Below are positions 7,665 through 16,706 of a stretch of DNA of 64,000 nt, piece by piece (position 1 is the stretch's first letter; each line of letters opens with the position of its first letter). Made by a program: the position numbers and the translations under genes. Origin of the DNA: Peptoniphilus duerdenii ATCC BAA-1640 (lineage in GTDB: Bacteria; Bacillota; Clostridia; Tissierellales; Peptoniphilaceae); NCBI RefSeq assembly GCF_000146345.1, contig NZ_GL397071.1, forward strand, positions 1,456,364 through 1,520,363, given 5' to 3'. Under the pieces are notes generated by a model that was not told where the DNA came from, did not search any database, and saw only the letters and a list, made by a program, of their open reading frames with translations.

Positions 7665-8368
7665 TGGAATCAATAATTAAAACTGAAAATTTAAGTAAGA
7701 GTTTTAAGAGAGGTTCTAATACACTTTTTGCAGTTAAAAATGTAAACTTTACCTTGAATGAGGGAGATTTTGTCAATATAATTGGCAGAAGTGGTTCTGG
7801 GAAGTCAACTTTTTTAAATCTTTTGTCTGGTTTATTAAAACCGACTGAAGGTAAAATTTTTGCTAAGGGCAAAGATATGAGTGATTTTTCTGATATAGAA
7901 ATTAGCAAATATAGGAATGAAGTCATAGGTTTTGTGCCACAAAGTCTAGGAACACTTCCAAATTTAAATGTTTTAGAGAATGTGTCTCTTCCTTATTATC
8001 TATTTAAAAGAGATGACTCTGCTTATGAAAAAGCCGCTATGCTTCTTGATGAGATGGGAATTTTGCATTTGAAAGATGATTTTCCTAGAAATTTATCTGG
8101 AGGAGAGCTAAAAAGAGTGCTGATAGCCAGATCTATGATTAATTCACCGGAACTTTTGATTTTAGATGAGCCTACAAGTGATTTGGATAAAAATACTACT
8201 ATGGAGATAATGGATTTATTAAAAAAAATAAATTCTAAAGGTACTGCACTTATTGTAGTTACTCATGAGCTAGATATTTTAAAATATGGCAATACACTTT
8301 GCCAAATGGAAGATGGAAGTTTAATAAAAAAGGGGGATAGAGATGAATTTATTAAAGAAAAGGACTAG
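7664..8368 (+). CDS. ABC transporter ATP-binding protein, LolD/MacB type
   Basis: 234-residue ATPase with Walker A GRSGSGKST, signature LSGGELKRVLIARSM, Walker B LLILDEPTSDLD and switch histidine VVTHE. ATG 7664 overlaps the upstream stop; its own end overlaps the ftr1 start by 26 bp. No permease is adjacent on this side, so it presumably pairs with one of the three FtsX-like permeases at 11687-16463, which have only one other ATPase (14120-14839). Confidence 0.85.
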   Translation: MESIIKTENLSKSFKRGSNTLFAVKNVNFTLNEGDFVNIIGRSGSGKSTFLNLLSGLLKPTEGKIFAKGKDMSDFSDIEISKYRNEVIGFVPQSLGTLPNLNVLENVSLPYYLFKRDDSAYEKAAMLLDEMGILHLKDDFPRNLSGGELKRVLIARSMINSPELLILDEPTSDLDKNTTMEIMDLLKKINSKGTALIVVTHELDILKYGNTLCQMEDGSLIKKGDRDEFIKEKD

Positions 8369-9680
8369 CATTTTCGCAATGATAGTAATCATGATTACCC
8401 TCACTTTTATGTCTGCTTTTGCAGAAGAAACAAAGTATGGTAACTGGGTTGAAGTCGCTGATGCTATGTCAGAACATTTACAAAAGGCCGTGGAAGTTTA
8501 CAAGCCTGGAGATAAGGATGCTAAAAAAGCAGCCACAGATGCAATTAATGTAGCTTACTTTAAATTCTATGAAAAAATCGGATTTGAAAAAACAACTATG
8601 TCTGCAATTTCAGGCCAAAGGGGTTCAATGGTTGAACATCAATTTTACAGAGCAAAAAATTCTATCAAAGAAGATGCAGACCCAAAAGAAGTTAAAGATG
8701 AAATTGATGCACTTATAACTTATCTTCATGAAGATGCTCATACTCTTGATGGAACCTCTGGAGATTCTAAGTCCACTGGTGAAAGTCAAGAAGATGCAAA
8801 TAGCCTTTCAACAGGTCAATTGTTGGGAGAGCTGCTAAAAAGATTTGGTACATTTTTTGCAGTTCTTGGACTTACACTTCGTGAAGGACTTGAAGCCATT
8901 TTAGTTATAGCTGCCATTGCTGCATATTTATCAAAGACTAATAATAGAATTTATTTAAAAGGTGTATATATTGGAGCCTTGCTAGGTATTGTTTTTTCGG
9001 CAGTCCTAGCTGGAGTATTTAATATCATCGCCAATACAGTGGGAGAAGTTGAGTCTGGAATGGGACAAGAAATATTCGAAGGAATTGGGATGTTTCTTGC
9101 TGTTATCGTACTATTTTATGTATCCAATTGGATGCTTTCTAAATCTGAAGTTGAAGTTTGGAACAGATACATTAAAAACAAAGTTGAACAATCTGTTTCC
9201 AAGGGTAATTATTTTGCCTTAGCTTTCACTTCATTCTTAGCAGTAGCAAGAGAGGGTGCAGAACTTATTTTGTTTTTCCAAGGTATGAGAACAGGCATTT
9301 CTGATAATCCGATGCATATGTGGATTGGACTTTTAGTTGCCGCCATAATACTTGCAATTGTATATTATTTAATTGCTAAAGTTTCTGTAAGGCTACCATT
9401 AAAACCATTCTTTACATTTACTTCTTGGCTAATGTTTATACTTTGCTTGTCTTTCTTAGGAAAGGGCATAGGAGAATTACAAGAAGCAGATGTAATTGGC
9501 AGAACTATAGTTCCTTGGATGAATGGATGGTCTGCTGAAGCTATAGGAATATACGATAGGTATGAAAATCTTATTCCACAAATTATTCTATTAGTAGTAA
9601 CCATTGCTTCTGTTATTTATCAAAATAATAGAAACAAAAAAATTAGAGCTGAGCTTGAAGCCAGCCAAGAAAAAAAATAG
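8343..9680 (+). CDS. Ftr1/EfeU-type iron permease with N-terminal extracytoplasmic domain
   Basis: 445 residues. A signal peptide (about 1-27) leads into a charged extracytoplasmic helical domain (about 30-155, EfeO/cupredoxin-free), then seven membrane helices. The two hallmark iron-binding motifs REGLE (180-184) and REGAE (303-307) are intact, so it should carry ferric iron across the membrane. Directly downstream is Tpd/P19, its usual partner, followed by DUF2318, FtsX-like permeases and an ATPase. This matches the order of p19 iron loci described in Campylobacter. Since feoB next door is dead, this may be the main non-heme iron importer of the island (inference). Confidence 0.92.
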   Translation: MNLLKKRTSIFAMIVIMITLTFMSAFAEETKYGNWVEVADAMSEHLQKAVEVYKPGDKDAKKAATDAINVAYFKFYEKIGFEKTTMSAISGQRGSMVEHQFYRAKNSIKEDADPKEVKDEIDALITYLHEDAHTLDGTSGDSKSTGESQEDANSLSTGQLLGELLKRFGTFFAVLGLTLREGLEAILVIAAIAAYLSKTNNRIYLKGVYIGALLGIVFSAVLAGVFNIIANTVGEVESGMGQEIFEGIGMFLAVIVLFYVSNWMLSKSEVEVWNRYIKNKVEQSVSKGNYFALAFTSFLAVAREGAELILFFQGMRTGISDNPMHMWIGLLVAAIILAIVYYLIAKVSVRLPLKPFFTFTSWLMFILCLSFLGKGIGELQEADVIGRTIVPWMNGWSAEAIGIYDRYENLIPQIILLVVTIASVIYQNNRNKKIRAELEASQEKK

Positions 9681-9689
9681 GAGGGTATT

Positions 9690-10358
9690 ATGTTAAAAAA
9701 GAAAAGTTTATTTCTTGTTGTTATGACACTTGTGTGTGCATTAATGTTTACAGCTTGTGGTAAAAAAGAAGATACAAAAGCTAATAATACAGCTAAAACT
9801 TCTACAGAAGAAAACACATCAGCTGAAGGAAACAAGAAAGAAGAAGGAGGAGATGCAAAAGCTGCAGCTCCAGGAGAAGATGCAGGATTCGAAGAATTTC
9901 CAATTGGCGATGACCATACTGAAGGACCTTTAGTAATCTCTGGTGTATATTTCCAACCAGTTGATATGGAACCAGCAGGAAACTCAATTCCTAAAGAAGA
10001 AGCTGACTGCCATATGGAAGCTGACATTACAGCATCTCAAGAAGGTTCAACATTAGGTTATGGTGTTGGTGATTTTGTTCCATGGTTAAAAGTAAAAGCT
10101 TATATACAAAAGAAAGGTTCAGACCATGTTCAAGAAGTAGCTTTCATGCCAATGAACGCATCTGATGGTCCGCACTATGGTGCAAATGTTAAATTTGACG
10201 AAGGTGTTGGCGTTTATAATGTAAAATTCGAAGTAGCTGCACCAGGTAATGACTACTTACTACACGTAGATAAAGAAACTGGTGTAACAGGTAGATTCTG
10301 GACAGAACCACTTGTTGCAGAATGGACTGACTTCGAATGGAACGGACCACAATGGTAA
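9690..10358 (+). CDS. Tpd/P19-family iron-transport lipoprotein
   Basis: 222 residues: lipoprotein signal with lipobox FTAC (C23), an acidic low-complexity linker (about 25-65), then the Tpd/P19 immunoglobulin-like domain. Metal-ligand residues of the family appear present: the methionine/histidine pairs in ADCHMEADI and DGPHYG and an early GVYFQPVDM. P19 proteins bind copper and iron and feed Ftr1-type permeases. RBS GGAGGG precedes ATG 9690 and ftr1 ends 10 bp upstream, so the two are co-translated. Anchored on the outer face of the membrane. Confidence 0.9.
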   Translation: MLKKKSLFLVVMTLVCALMFTACGKKEDTKANNTAKTSTEENTSAEGNKKEEGGDAKAAAPGEDAGFEEFPIGDDHTEGPLVISGVYFQPVDMEPAGNSIPKEEADCHMEADITASQEGSTLGYGVGDFVPWLKVKAYIQKKGSDHVQEVAFMPMNASDGPHYGANVKFDEGVGVYNVKFEVAAPGNDYLLHVDKETGVTGRFWTEPLVAEWTDFEWNGPQW

Positions 10359-10383
10359 AATTTTGAAAATTTTTAATATTTTG

Positions 10384-10405
10384 AAGGGGAATTCATGTTC
10401 CCCTT
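10384..10405 (+). promoter_or_regulatory. Perfect hairpin covering the RBS and start of the DUF2318 gene
   Basis: AAGGGGAA (10384-10391) and TTCCCCTT (10398-10405) form an 8-bp perfect stem with the 6-nt loop TTCATG. The Shine-Dalgarno and the ATG at 10395 are both inside. It has no T-run, so it is not a plain terminator. It may lower translation of the downstream genes or protect the ftr1-tpd mRNA 3' end. Confidence 0.55.
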
Positions 10406-11678
10406 ATATGCATTTATGGGGGGTGAAATTATTTTAAAAATTTTTATTAAAGTTATGGAGGCGGGAATAGCCTTTTCTCTAATGATTTCTTTAATACTTG
10501 CCTATTATACAACTAAAGAGAGCAAATATAAAAAGTATGTTATTATAATTTCTTTAGTTTTAGGGGTAATTGCAGCAATTGTTTCAATAATTATAAGAAA
10601 TATACCTAATTTTATTAATAGAACAGAATTGAATTTCTGGTCTATGGTACCCATAGTTATCTCAGTATTTTTAATATTAATTTTTATGATATTTGAAGAT
10701 AAGATAAATGCTAAAATTTATGATAATTTCATTTCAGCATCGGTTGTTGTTTATCTTGTAGGAATTTGTTTTTATTATTTACCATATGTATTTAACCAAT
10801 CAAACAAATTTGTATATTATGGCGAAAGTGCTGTTTCGACTATTGTACTTTTTAGGATTTTAGGCTTTGTTTTTGGGATAATCATGATGATTTTATCAGG
10901 ACTTGCCATATATAAGTCTTCAGTTAAACTTGAAGGTAAAAACTTAAAGATTATTGTTTTTTTGAGCTTGATATGTTCAGGTATAAGCCAATTTAACGTC
11001 ATAATTCAAAGATTTTATTCTAAAGGGATTATTCCTAGAAATGTTAACTTTTTTAGAGTTATTGCATTTATAGCTAATCACGAAAATATGTTTTTATTTG
11101 CAACAATGTTAATTATGATAGCTATTCCAGTAATTTTATATAAGCAAAATATTAAAGTTAATGAAGATTATAGCAATAGGGCTCAGTTAAGAAAAATAAA
11201 GTATAGAATGAAGAATAAAAGACATTGGGCAATTTTTTTCCTTGCCGTTCTATTTATTAATACTTTTTCATTAACGTTTGGAAAGGCATATGCTAATAAG
11301 GGACAGGCCCTTTCACCACCTGAAGATTATCAAACTGAAAATGGAATGATTGTTATTCCTTTAAGTAGCTTAGAGGATATGCATTTGCACAGATATTTGT
11401 ATAAGGCAAAGGATGGTGCACAAATGAGATTTTTCTGCATTAAAAAATCAGAAGGTTCCTATGGAGTTGTACTTGATGCCTGCGAGATATGTGGTCCATC
11501 TGGATATTTTGAAAGAGGCGATGATGTTATTTGTAAGTTGTGCGACGTTGTAATGAATAGGGGTACAATAGGTTTTAAGGGTGGATGTAACCCGATACCT
11601 TTCCCATACATTGTCCATGATAAAAAGATAAAGATTGCGCCAAAAGATCTTGACGCATTGTCTTATGTATTTAAGTAG
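10395..11678 (+). CDS. Membrane protein with C-terminal DUF2318 cysteine-rich domain
   Basis: 427 residues with about eight membrane helices in the first 300, then an extracytoplasmic DUF2318 domain. Metal- or redox-type cysteines are visible: CEIC, CKLC and a later GGC, in the order typical of the family. It matches the Cj1660-type member of p19 loci, thought to help oxidise or reduce iron with its neighbours. Start is ambiguous: ATG 10395 lies inside a strong hairpin, while GGGGGGTGA at 10418-10426 would serve an ATT at 10428 or 10431, beginning just before the first helix. ATG 10416 has no ribosome site. Confidence 0.85.
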   Translation: MFPLYAFMGGEIILKIFIKVMEAGIAFSLMISLILAYYTTKESKYKKYVIIISLVLGVIAAIVSIIIRNIPNFINRTELNFWSMVPIVISVFLILIFMIFEDKINAKIYDNFISASVVVYLVGICFYYLPYVFNQSNKFVYYGESAVSTIVLFRILGFVFGIIMMILSGLAIYKSSVKLEGKNLKIIVFLSLICSGISQFNVIIQRFYSKGIIPRNVNFFRVIAFIANHENMFLFATMLIMIAIPVILYKQNIKVNEDYSNRAQLRKIKYRMKNKRHWAIFFLAVLFINTFSLTFGKAYANKGQALSPPEDYQTENGMIVIPLSSLEDMHLHRYLYKAKDGAQMRFFCIKKSEGSYGVVLDACEICGPSGYFERGDDVICKLCDVVMNRGTIGFKGGCNPIPFPYIVHDKKIKIAPKDLDALSYVFK

Positions 11679-11686
11679 GAGGGCTT

Positions 11687-12970
11687 ATGTTTTGGAGAAT
11701 AGTTAAAGGAGCGCTTTTTAGACAAAAGGGAAAGATGGCTCTTATTGCATTTACAGTTGCCCTTGGAGCTTCTCTTGCCACTTCAATGTTAAATACCATG
11801 CTCGGCGTTGGAGATAAAGTTAATCAAGAATTAAAGACCTATGGAGCAAATATTAATGTATTGCCTAAGGAAGCTTCCCTTCTTGATGATTTGTATGGCA
11901 TGCAAGAAAAAGAGGGACAGGTTCAAAAATATTTAAAGGAAAAAGAACTTCCTAACATTAAAACTATTTTTTGGGCTTACAATATTGTAGATTATACGCC
12001 ATATCTTAACACTTGGGTTTCTTGTAATAATGATTCTAAACATACTAAGATGGTAGGAACATGGTTTAATAATCATATGGATTTGCCTACTGGAGAATCA
12101 GTTGATACTGGTATGATTAGACTTAAAAACTGGTGGGAAGTTCAAGGCGAGTGGTTATCAGAAAATGATAGCGATTCAGTTATGCTTGGAAAGATTTTTG
12201 CAGACAGAAATGGATTTAAAGTTGGTGATGAAATCCAACTAAAAAGCAATAATTTAGACAAAAAATTAAAAGTTAAGGGTATTTTCTCATCAGGTTCTGA
12301 TGAAGATGCATTTATATATTCTACTTTAAAAACAGCACAAGAATTTGCTGGAGTTACTGGAGTTGTAAATAAAGTTGAAGTATCAGCTCTTACTACACCA
12401 GACAATGACTTAGCAAGAAAGGCTGCCAAAAACCCACTATCTTTAACTATTAAGGAATGGGAAGTATGGTATTGTACAGCTTATGTTTCTGCTATTTGTT
12501 ATCAAATAACAGAAGTAATGACTGATTCTGTAGCTAAGCCAATTCGCCAAGTTGCAGAAAGTGAAGGAGATATTTTAAATAAGACTACTCTTCTTATGGT
12601 TTTAATTACAGTATTAACTTTGATTGGTTCAGGCCTTGGTATTTCTAATCTTATTACAGCATCTGTAATGGAAAGATCTAATGAAATTGGACTTCAAAAA
12701 GCTATAGGGGCGTCAAATGGAAGAATAATTTGCATAATTCTTGTGGAAATAATTTTGACAGCGATATTTGGAACAGTTATAGGTTACGGTGTTGGGTTGC
12801 TTCTTACTCAGATTATTGGTCTAACAGTTTTTGGTTCAGCAATAGCTCCAACAGCTATGGTAGTTCCTATTGTAGCAATACTTATTATTCTTGTTACAAT
12901 ATTGGGTTCAATACCAGCTATAAGATACCTTTTGAATTTAAATCCAACGGAGGTACTACATGGCAGATAA
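11687..12970 (+). CDS. FtsX/MacB-like ABC permease 1
   Basis: 427 residues: N-terminal helix, a large extracytoplasmic MacB_PCD-like domain (about 45-285), then three C-terminal helices with the FtsX motif ERSNEIGLQKAIGAS. This topology moves substrates at the membrane surface by mechanotransmission rather than through a pore. It equals the Cj1661-type permease of p19 loci. RBS AGGAGGG before ATG 11687; its end overlaps the next permease by 11 bp. Confidence 0.88.
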   Translation: MFWRIVKGALFRQKGKMALIAFTVALGASLATSMLNTMLGVGDKVNQELKTYGANINVLPKEASLLDDLYGMQEKEGQVQKYLKEKELPNIKTIFWAYNIVDYTPYLNTWVSCNNDSKHTKMVGTWFNNHMDLPTGESVDTGMIRLKNWWEVQGEWLSENDSDSVMLGKIFADRNGFKVGDEIQLKSNNLDKKLKVKGIFSSGSDEDAFIYSTLKTAQEFAGVTGVVNKVEVSALTTPDNDLARKAAKNPLSLTIKEWEVWYCTAYVSAICYQITEVMTDSVAKPIRQVAESEGDILNKTTLLMVLITVLTLIGSGLGISNLITASVMERSNEIGLQKAIGASNGRIICIILVEIILTAIFGTVIGYGVGLLLTQIIGLTVFGSAIAPTAMVVPIVAILIILVTILGSIPAIRYLLNLNPTEVLHGR

Positions 12971-14108
12971 ACAAAGTAAAAATAAATTTTACTTAAAAAT
13001 GATAATGACTTCCTTAGCAAGAAGACGTGCAAGAATGTTAACAGCACTACTTGCTATAGCTATGGGAGCAACAATTATTTCAGGACTTGTTACTATTTAC
13101 TATGATATTCCTAGACAAATGGGTAAGGAGTTTAGGTCTTATGGTGCAAATATGTTGGTAATTCCCACTGACCCTGATAAAAAAATTACTAATGAACAGT
13201 TAGATGAAGTTAAATCGTTAATTCCATCAGGAAAGCTTGTCGGTCAGGCACCCTATATTTATACAAATGCAAAAATTAATGAACAACCTTATATGCTTGC
13301 AGGTACAGATTTAAAGGGAGCGAAAGAAAATTCTCCATACTGGCTTATTGACGGTTCATGGCCTGAAAAATCGAGAGAAGTTTTAATAGGTAATGAAGTT
13401 TCAAAGGCTTTGGAATTAAAAGAGGGAGATAAAATTATTATAAATACTCCCAAAGTTAATGGAGAAGGTTCTATAGATACTAATTTTGTTGTTTCAGGAG
13501 TTGTAACAACAGGTGGTAAAGAAGAAGAACTTATTTTTATGAGTATTGATGATATTTCAAAGCTTGTTAAAGACAAAGATTTTGATGTCGTAGAATATTC
13601 AATTGAAGCTGAACAAAATGAACTTTCAAAAATAGTATCAAATATTTCACAAAAGGATGGATCTCTAACTCCACAAATGGTAAAAAGAGTTACCGCCTCA
13701 CAAGATATAGTTTTGAATAAATTACAAGCTCTTGTCTTCATTGTAACGATAATAGTATTATTCATAATGATGATATGTGTATCCACAACAATGATGGCAG
13801 TTGTAACTGAAAGGCGTAAAGAAATAGGTCTTAAGAAAGCTTTGGGCGCAACAAATTCGTCAGTAATCGTTGACTTTTTAGGTGAAGGAGCATTTTTGGG
13901 GGTTTTTGGTGGACTTTTAGGTGTTGTGTTAGGATATATATTTGCCAATAGAGTAAGTATTTCGGTATTTGCTAGAAAGGTAAGTTTCTTGCCTCTTTTA
14001 GTACCTATGACAATTATTGTCTGTATAGTAATAACTATAGTTGCATCTTTAATACCAGTATCTAAAACTGTTGATATTGATCCAGCTTTAGTGCTTCGTG
14101 GAGAATAG
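12960..14108 (+). CDS. FtsX/MacB-like ABC permease 2
   Basis: 382 residues with the same layout as the gene before (SLARRRARMLTALLAIAMGA helix, extracytoplasmic domain, three C-terminal helices with TERRKEIGLKKALGAT). It is the likely heterodimer partner. Its GGAGG at 12949-12953 and ATG lie inside the upstream gene, so coupling is tight. It corresponds to the Cj1662-type permease. Confidence 0.88.
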   Translation: MADKQSKNKFYLKMIMTSLARRRARMLTALLAIAMGATIISGLVTIYYDIPRQMGKEFRSYGANMLVIPTDPDKKITNEQLDEVKSLIPSGKLVGQAPYIYTNAKINEQPYMLAGTDLKGAKENSPYWLIDGSWPEKSREVLIGNEVSKALELKEGDKIIINTPKVNGEGSIDTNFVVSGVVTTGGKEEELIFMSIDDISKLVKDKDFDVVEYSIEAEQNELSKIVSNISQKDGSLTPQMVKRVTASQDIVLNKLQALVFIVTIIVLFIMMICVSTTMMAVVTERRKEIGLKKALGATNSSVIVDFLGEGAFLGVFGGLLGVVLGYIFANRVSISVFARKVSFLPLLVPMTIIVCIVITIVASLIPVSKTVDIDPALVLRGE

Positions 14109-14119
14109 AAAGGAATTTT

Positions 14120-14839
14120 ATGGATATATTAAAACTAGTAGATGTTTCAAAAATTTATGGTGAACTTAAAGCCCTTGACAATATCAATTTAAGTGTAGAA
14201 AAGGGCGAATGGATTTCTATAATGGGTCCATCAGGTTCTGGTAAAACAACAATGATGAATATTATTGGTGCCATGGATAAACCTTCACTTGGTGAAGTTA
14301 TTTTGGATGGTGAAGATATAGCAAAAAAATCACCTAAGGAACTAACAGTTATTAGAAGGGATAAGATAGGACTTATTTTCCAACAATTTCATTTAGTTAA
14401 TTATTTGAGTGCTTTGGAAAATGTAATGATGTCACAATATTATCATTCTATGCCAGATGCACAAGAAGCAATGGAAGCTTTGGCTGCAGTAGGTCTTGCT
14501 GATAGAGCCAAGCACTTACCCAACCAATTATCAGGTGGGGAACAACAAAGAGTATGCATTGCTAGAGCTCTTATTAATCACCCTACAATACTTTTAGCCG
14601 ATGAACCTACAGGAAATTTGGATGAAAAGAATGAATATATAGTTCTTGACATATTTGAAAAACTTCATAATGCAGGATCAACAATTATTGTTGTAACTCA
14701 CGACCCTGAAGTCGGTGAAGAATCTGAAAGAATGATAACTCTTGAACATGGTAAAATTTCAAAAGAAGAAAAAATGAAAAGAAAAAGACCAGTTCTTGAT
14801 TCTGTAAAAAAAGATGAAAAACTTAAGGAGTTTATATGA
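14120..14839 (+). CDS. ABC transporter ATP-binding protein, LolD/MacB type
   Basis: 239 residues: Walker A GPSGSGKTT, Q-loop FQQFHLV, signature LSGGEQQRVCIARAL, Walker B ILLADEPTGNLD, switch VVTHD. It powers the FtsX-like permeases on either side. A lysine-rich tail of about 25 residues extends past the usual end. The stop overlaps the start of the FMN-binding lipoprotein. Confidence 0.92.
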   Translation: MDILKLVDVSKIYGELKALDNINLSVEKGEWISIMGPSGSGKTTMMNIIGAMDKPSLGEVILDGEDIAKKSPKELTVIRRDKIGLIFQQFHLVNYLSALENVMMSQYYHSMPDAQEAMEALAAVGLADRAKHLPNQLSGGEQQRVCIARALINHPTILLADEPTGNLDEKNEYIVLDIFEKLHNAGSTIIVVTHDPEVGEESERMITLEHGKISKEEKMKRKRPVLDSVKKDEKLKEFI

Positions 14840-15261
14840 GAAAAATTTTAAATGTATTAATAATTTTTTCTTTAGGGCTTCTCCTAGTTGCTTGTGGAGG
14901 AGATAAAAAAGAAGAAGCTCCAAGTGTAAGCTATAAGGACGGCACATATCATGGAGAATCTGTCAAGGATGAAAGAGGCGGACTTGTAAAAGTGGATATA
15001 AGTGTTAAAGACAATAAGATTGAATCTTGCACAATGCAAAACATTGATGGAGATGGAAAAGAAAAGGATGAATCTTATGGTCAAAGCCAAAATGAAGGAC
15101 TATATAAGATTGCCCAACAAGCTATAAATCTTGCAAAGTCATACCCAGATAGATTAGTGGAAAAAGGAAGTCCTGAAGGAGTGGACGTTATTTCGGGAGC
15201 AACAGAAACCTACAAGCAATTTATAGAAGCTTGCAACAATGCTCTTGCTGATGCAAAATAA
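14836..15261 (+). CDS. FMN-binding-domain lipoprotein
   Basis: 141 residues: lipoprotein signal (LVAC, C20) and an FMN_bind domain. DVISGATETY at 117-126 contains the SGAT motif whose threonine (T123) receives FMN covalently from the flavin transferase ApbE in related proteins. It is probably an extracytoplasmic electron carrier, perhaps to reduce ferric iron for Ftr1/Tpd or to work with the DUF2318 protein (inference). It sits where the Campylobacter locus has thioredoxin-like proteins, so it may be a functional substitute. Stop and start overlap on both sides. No ApbE in the window. Confidence 0.88.
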   Translation: MRKILNVLIIFSLGLLLVACGGDKKEEAPSVSYKDGTYHGESVKDERGGLVKVDISVKDNKIESCTMQNIDGDGKEKDESYGQSQNEGLYKIAQQAINLAKSYPDRLVEKGSPEGVDVISGATETYKQFIEACNNALADAK

Positions 15262-16463
15262 TGAAAGATTTATACACAGTTAATTTAGCAAAAAAGAATA
15301 TAGAAAATAAAAAGACAAGGTCAATTACCTTGATTTTACTTGTAGGAATTTTAACTTTTATATTATTCATGTCATCATTTATAATTTTTTCTCTTAAAAA
15401 CGGCATGAAATCTCTATCAGATAGGATGGGAGCAGACATTATTGTAGTCCCAGAAGGTTATGATTCCAAAATTACAGGTGCAATCTTAAGGGGAGAACCT
15501 AATACATTCTTTTTTGACAAGGATATATTAAATAGAGTAAAAAAAATACCAGGAATTGAAAAAGCCTGTGGTCAAGTTTATCTAGCTACACTTTCTGCTG
15601 GATGCTGTTCTTTTCCCATTCAAGTTATAGGAATTGACTTTTCTGATGACTTTAGCGTTAAACCTTGGCTTGAAAAACAGATTAAAACTCCAATTAAAGC
15701 TGGGCAAGTTGTTGTAGGTGCTAACATTGTGGGGACTATTAATCATAAGGTTAAATTTTTTAATCAAGAATTTGAGATAAGAGGTAGGCTTGCAAAAACT
15801 GGAATGGGTTTTGATAACTCAGTTTTTATGACAATAGAAGAAACTCATAGATTAGCCAAGGAATATGAAAAGATAATTAATCATCCGGTGGCAAAAAAAG
15901 ATGATATATCTTCTATTTTAGTAAAAGTTGAAAAAAACAAAGATCCAAAAACAATTCAAAAACTTATTAAAGAAGAATTTAAAAAAGAAAAAGTGTATCC
16001 TTTATTGCCAAGAAAAATAATGACACAAGTTTCAGATTCAGCAAAAAACATGCTTGTATATGTGTATATATTGATAGCTTTGATTTGGATACTAGCTTTC
16101 TTTATTTTAAGTCTTGTAAATACCTTATCAGTTAAGGAAAGGAAAAGAGAATTTGCAACCATAAGGATATTAGGAGCAACAAAGAAAAAACTCAGTGAAG
16201 TAGTTCTTATTGAATCTATGCTAATTAATGGTACAGGTGCAGTCATAGGTTCTGTGCTTTCCTTTGTTTTAAGTATAACTTTCAATAATGTATTTTCATC
16301 ACTTTTGAATATGCCTTTTTTAAGACCGAATATATTCCTTATGATTTTAATGTTAATAATAGTAATAATTGTGGGAACCTTGTTAGGACCAATATCTTCA
16401 ATTATTGCTATTAATAAAATAAATAAAGTAGAATTATTATTGATGCAAAGAGATAATGATTAA
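15261..16463 (+). CDS. FtsX/MacB-like ABC permease 3
   Basis: 400 residues: N-terminal helix after KTRSITLILLVG, extracytoplasmic domain with a CCSF motif near residue 115, and three C-terminal helices with VKERKREFATIRILGATKKKL. It overlaps the FMN-binding lipoprotein stop (TAATG) and ends the operon. A third permease is extra relative to the two-permease p19 locus; it could pair with the ATPase at 7664-8368. Confidence 0.88.
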   Translation: MKDLYTVNLAKKNIENKKTRSITLILLVGILTFILFMSSFIIFSLKNGMKSLSDRMGADIIVVPEGYDSKITGAILRGEPNTFFFDKDILNRVKKIPGIEKACGQVYLATLSAGCCSFPIQVIGIDFSDDFSVKPWLEKQIKTPIKAGQVVVGANIVGTINHKVKFFNQEFEIRGRLAKTGMGFDNSVFMTIEETHRLAKEYEKIINHPVAKKDDISSILVKVEKNKDPKTIQKLIKEEFKKEKVYPLLPRKIMTQVSDSAKNMLVYVYILIALIWILAFFILSLVNTLSVKERKREFATIRILGATKKKLSEVVLIESMLINGTGAVIGSVLSFVLSITFNNVFSSLLNMPFLRPNIFLMILMLIIVIIVGTLLGPISSIIAINKINKVELLLMQRDND

Positions 16464-16466
16464 AAT

Positions 16467-16584
16467 AGGCTATTTGTCAAATTTTGGGGAGACTTGTTAA
16501 CTCGAGTCTCTCTTTTCATTTAAAAAGGCTCTATGTCAAATATTGGGGAGACTCGTTAACGCGAGTCTCTTTCTTTATGTAAAA
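16467..16584 (+). terminator. Tandem duplicated terminator (59-bp period)
   Basis: Two imperfect copies (16467-16525 and 16526-16584) of a unit beginning AGGCTnTnTGTCAAAT and containing a hairpin. First stem GAGACTTG/CGAGTCTC with loop TTAACT (16489-16510); second GAGACTCG/CGAGTCTC with loop TTAACG (16548-16569). Each is followed by a T-rich run. The stem change T to C keeps pairing (G-U to G-C). They terminate the iron operon. The next 120 bp up to 16706 show no gene. Confidence 0.75.
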
Positions 16585-16706
16585 ATGAACACATAGACGC
16601 TAATTAAGATATCAAAACTAAAATAACTAAAAAACCATTAAAAATAAACATAGCAAACAAGACTCCTAGAGTTTTTGCGAAATTTTCCCATTTTCTTATT
16701 CCTACC

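Noticed and set aside
13289..13948. 219-codon open frame on the minus strand
   Set aside because: Lies wholly inside the FtsX-like permease on the plus strand, has no ribosome site and reads as low-complexity Ser/Thr/Ile; a shadow.
16467..16584. Intact insertion sequence
   Set aside because: No transposase frame lies between or beside the two 59-bp units; kept only as a possible relic.
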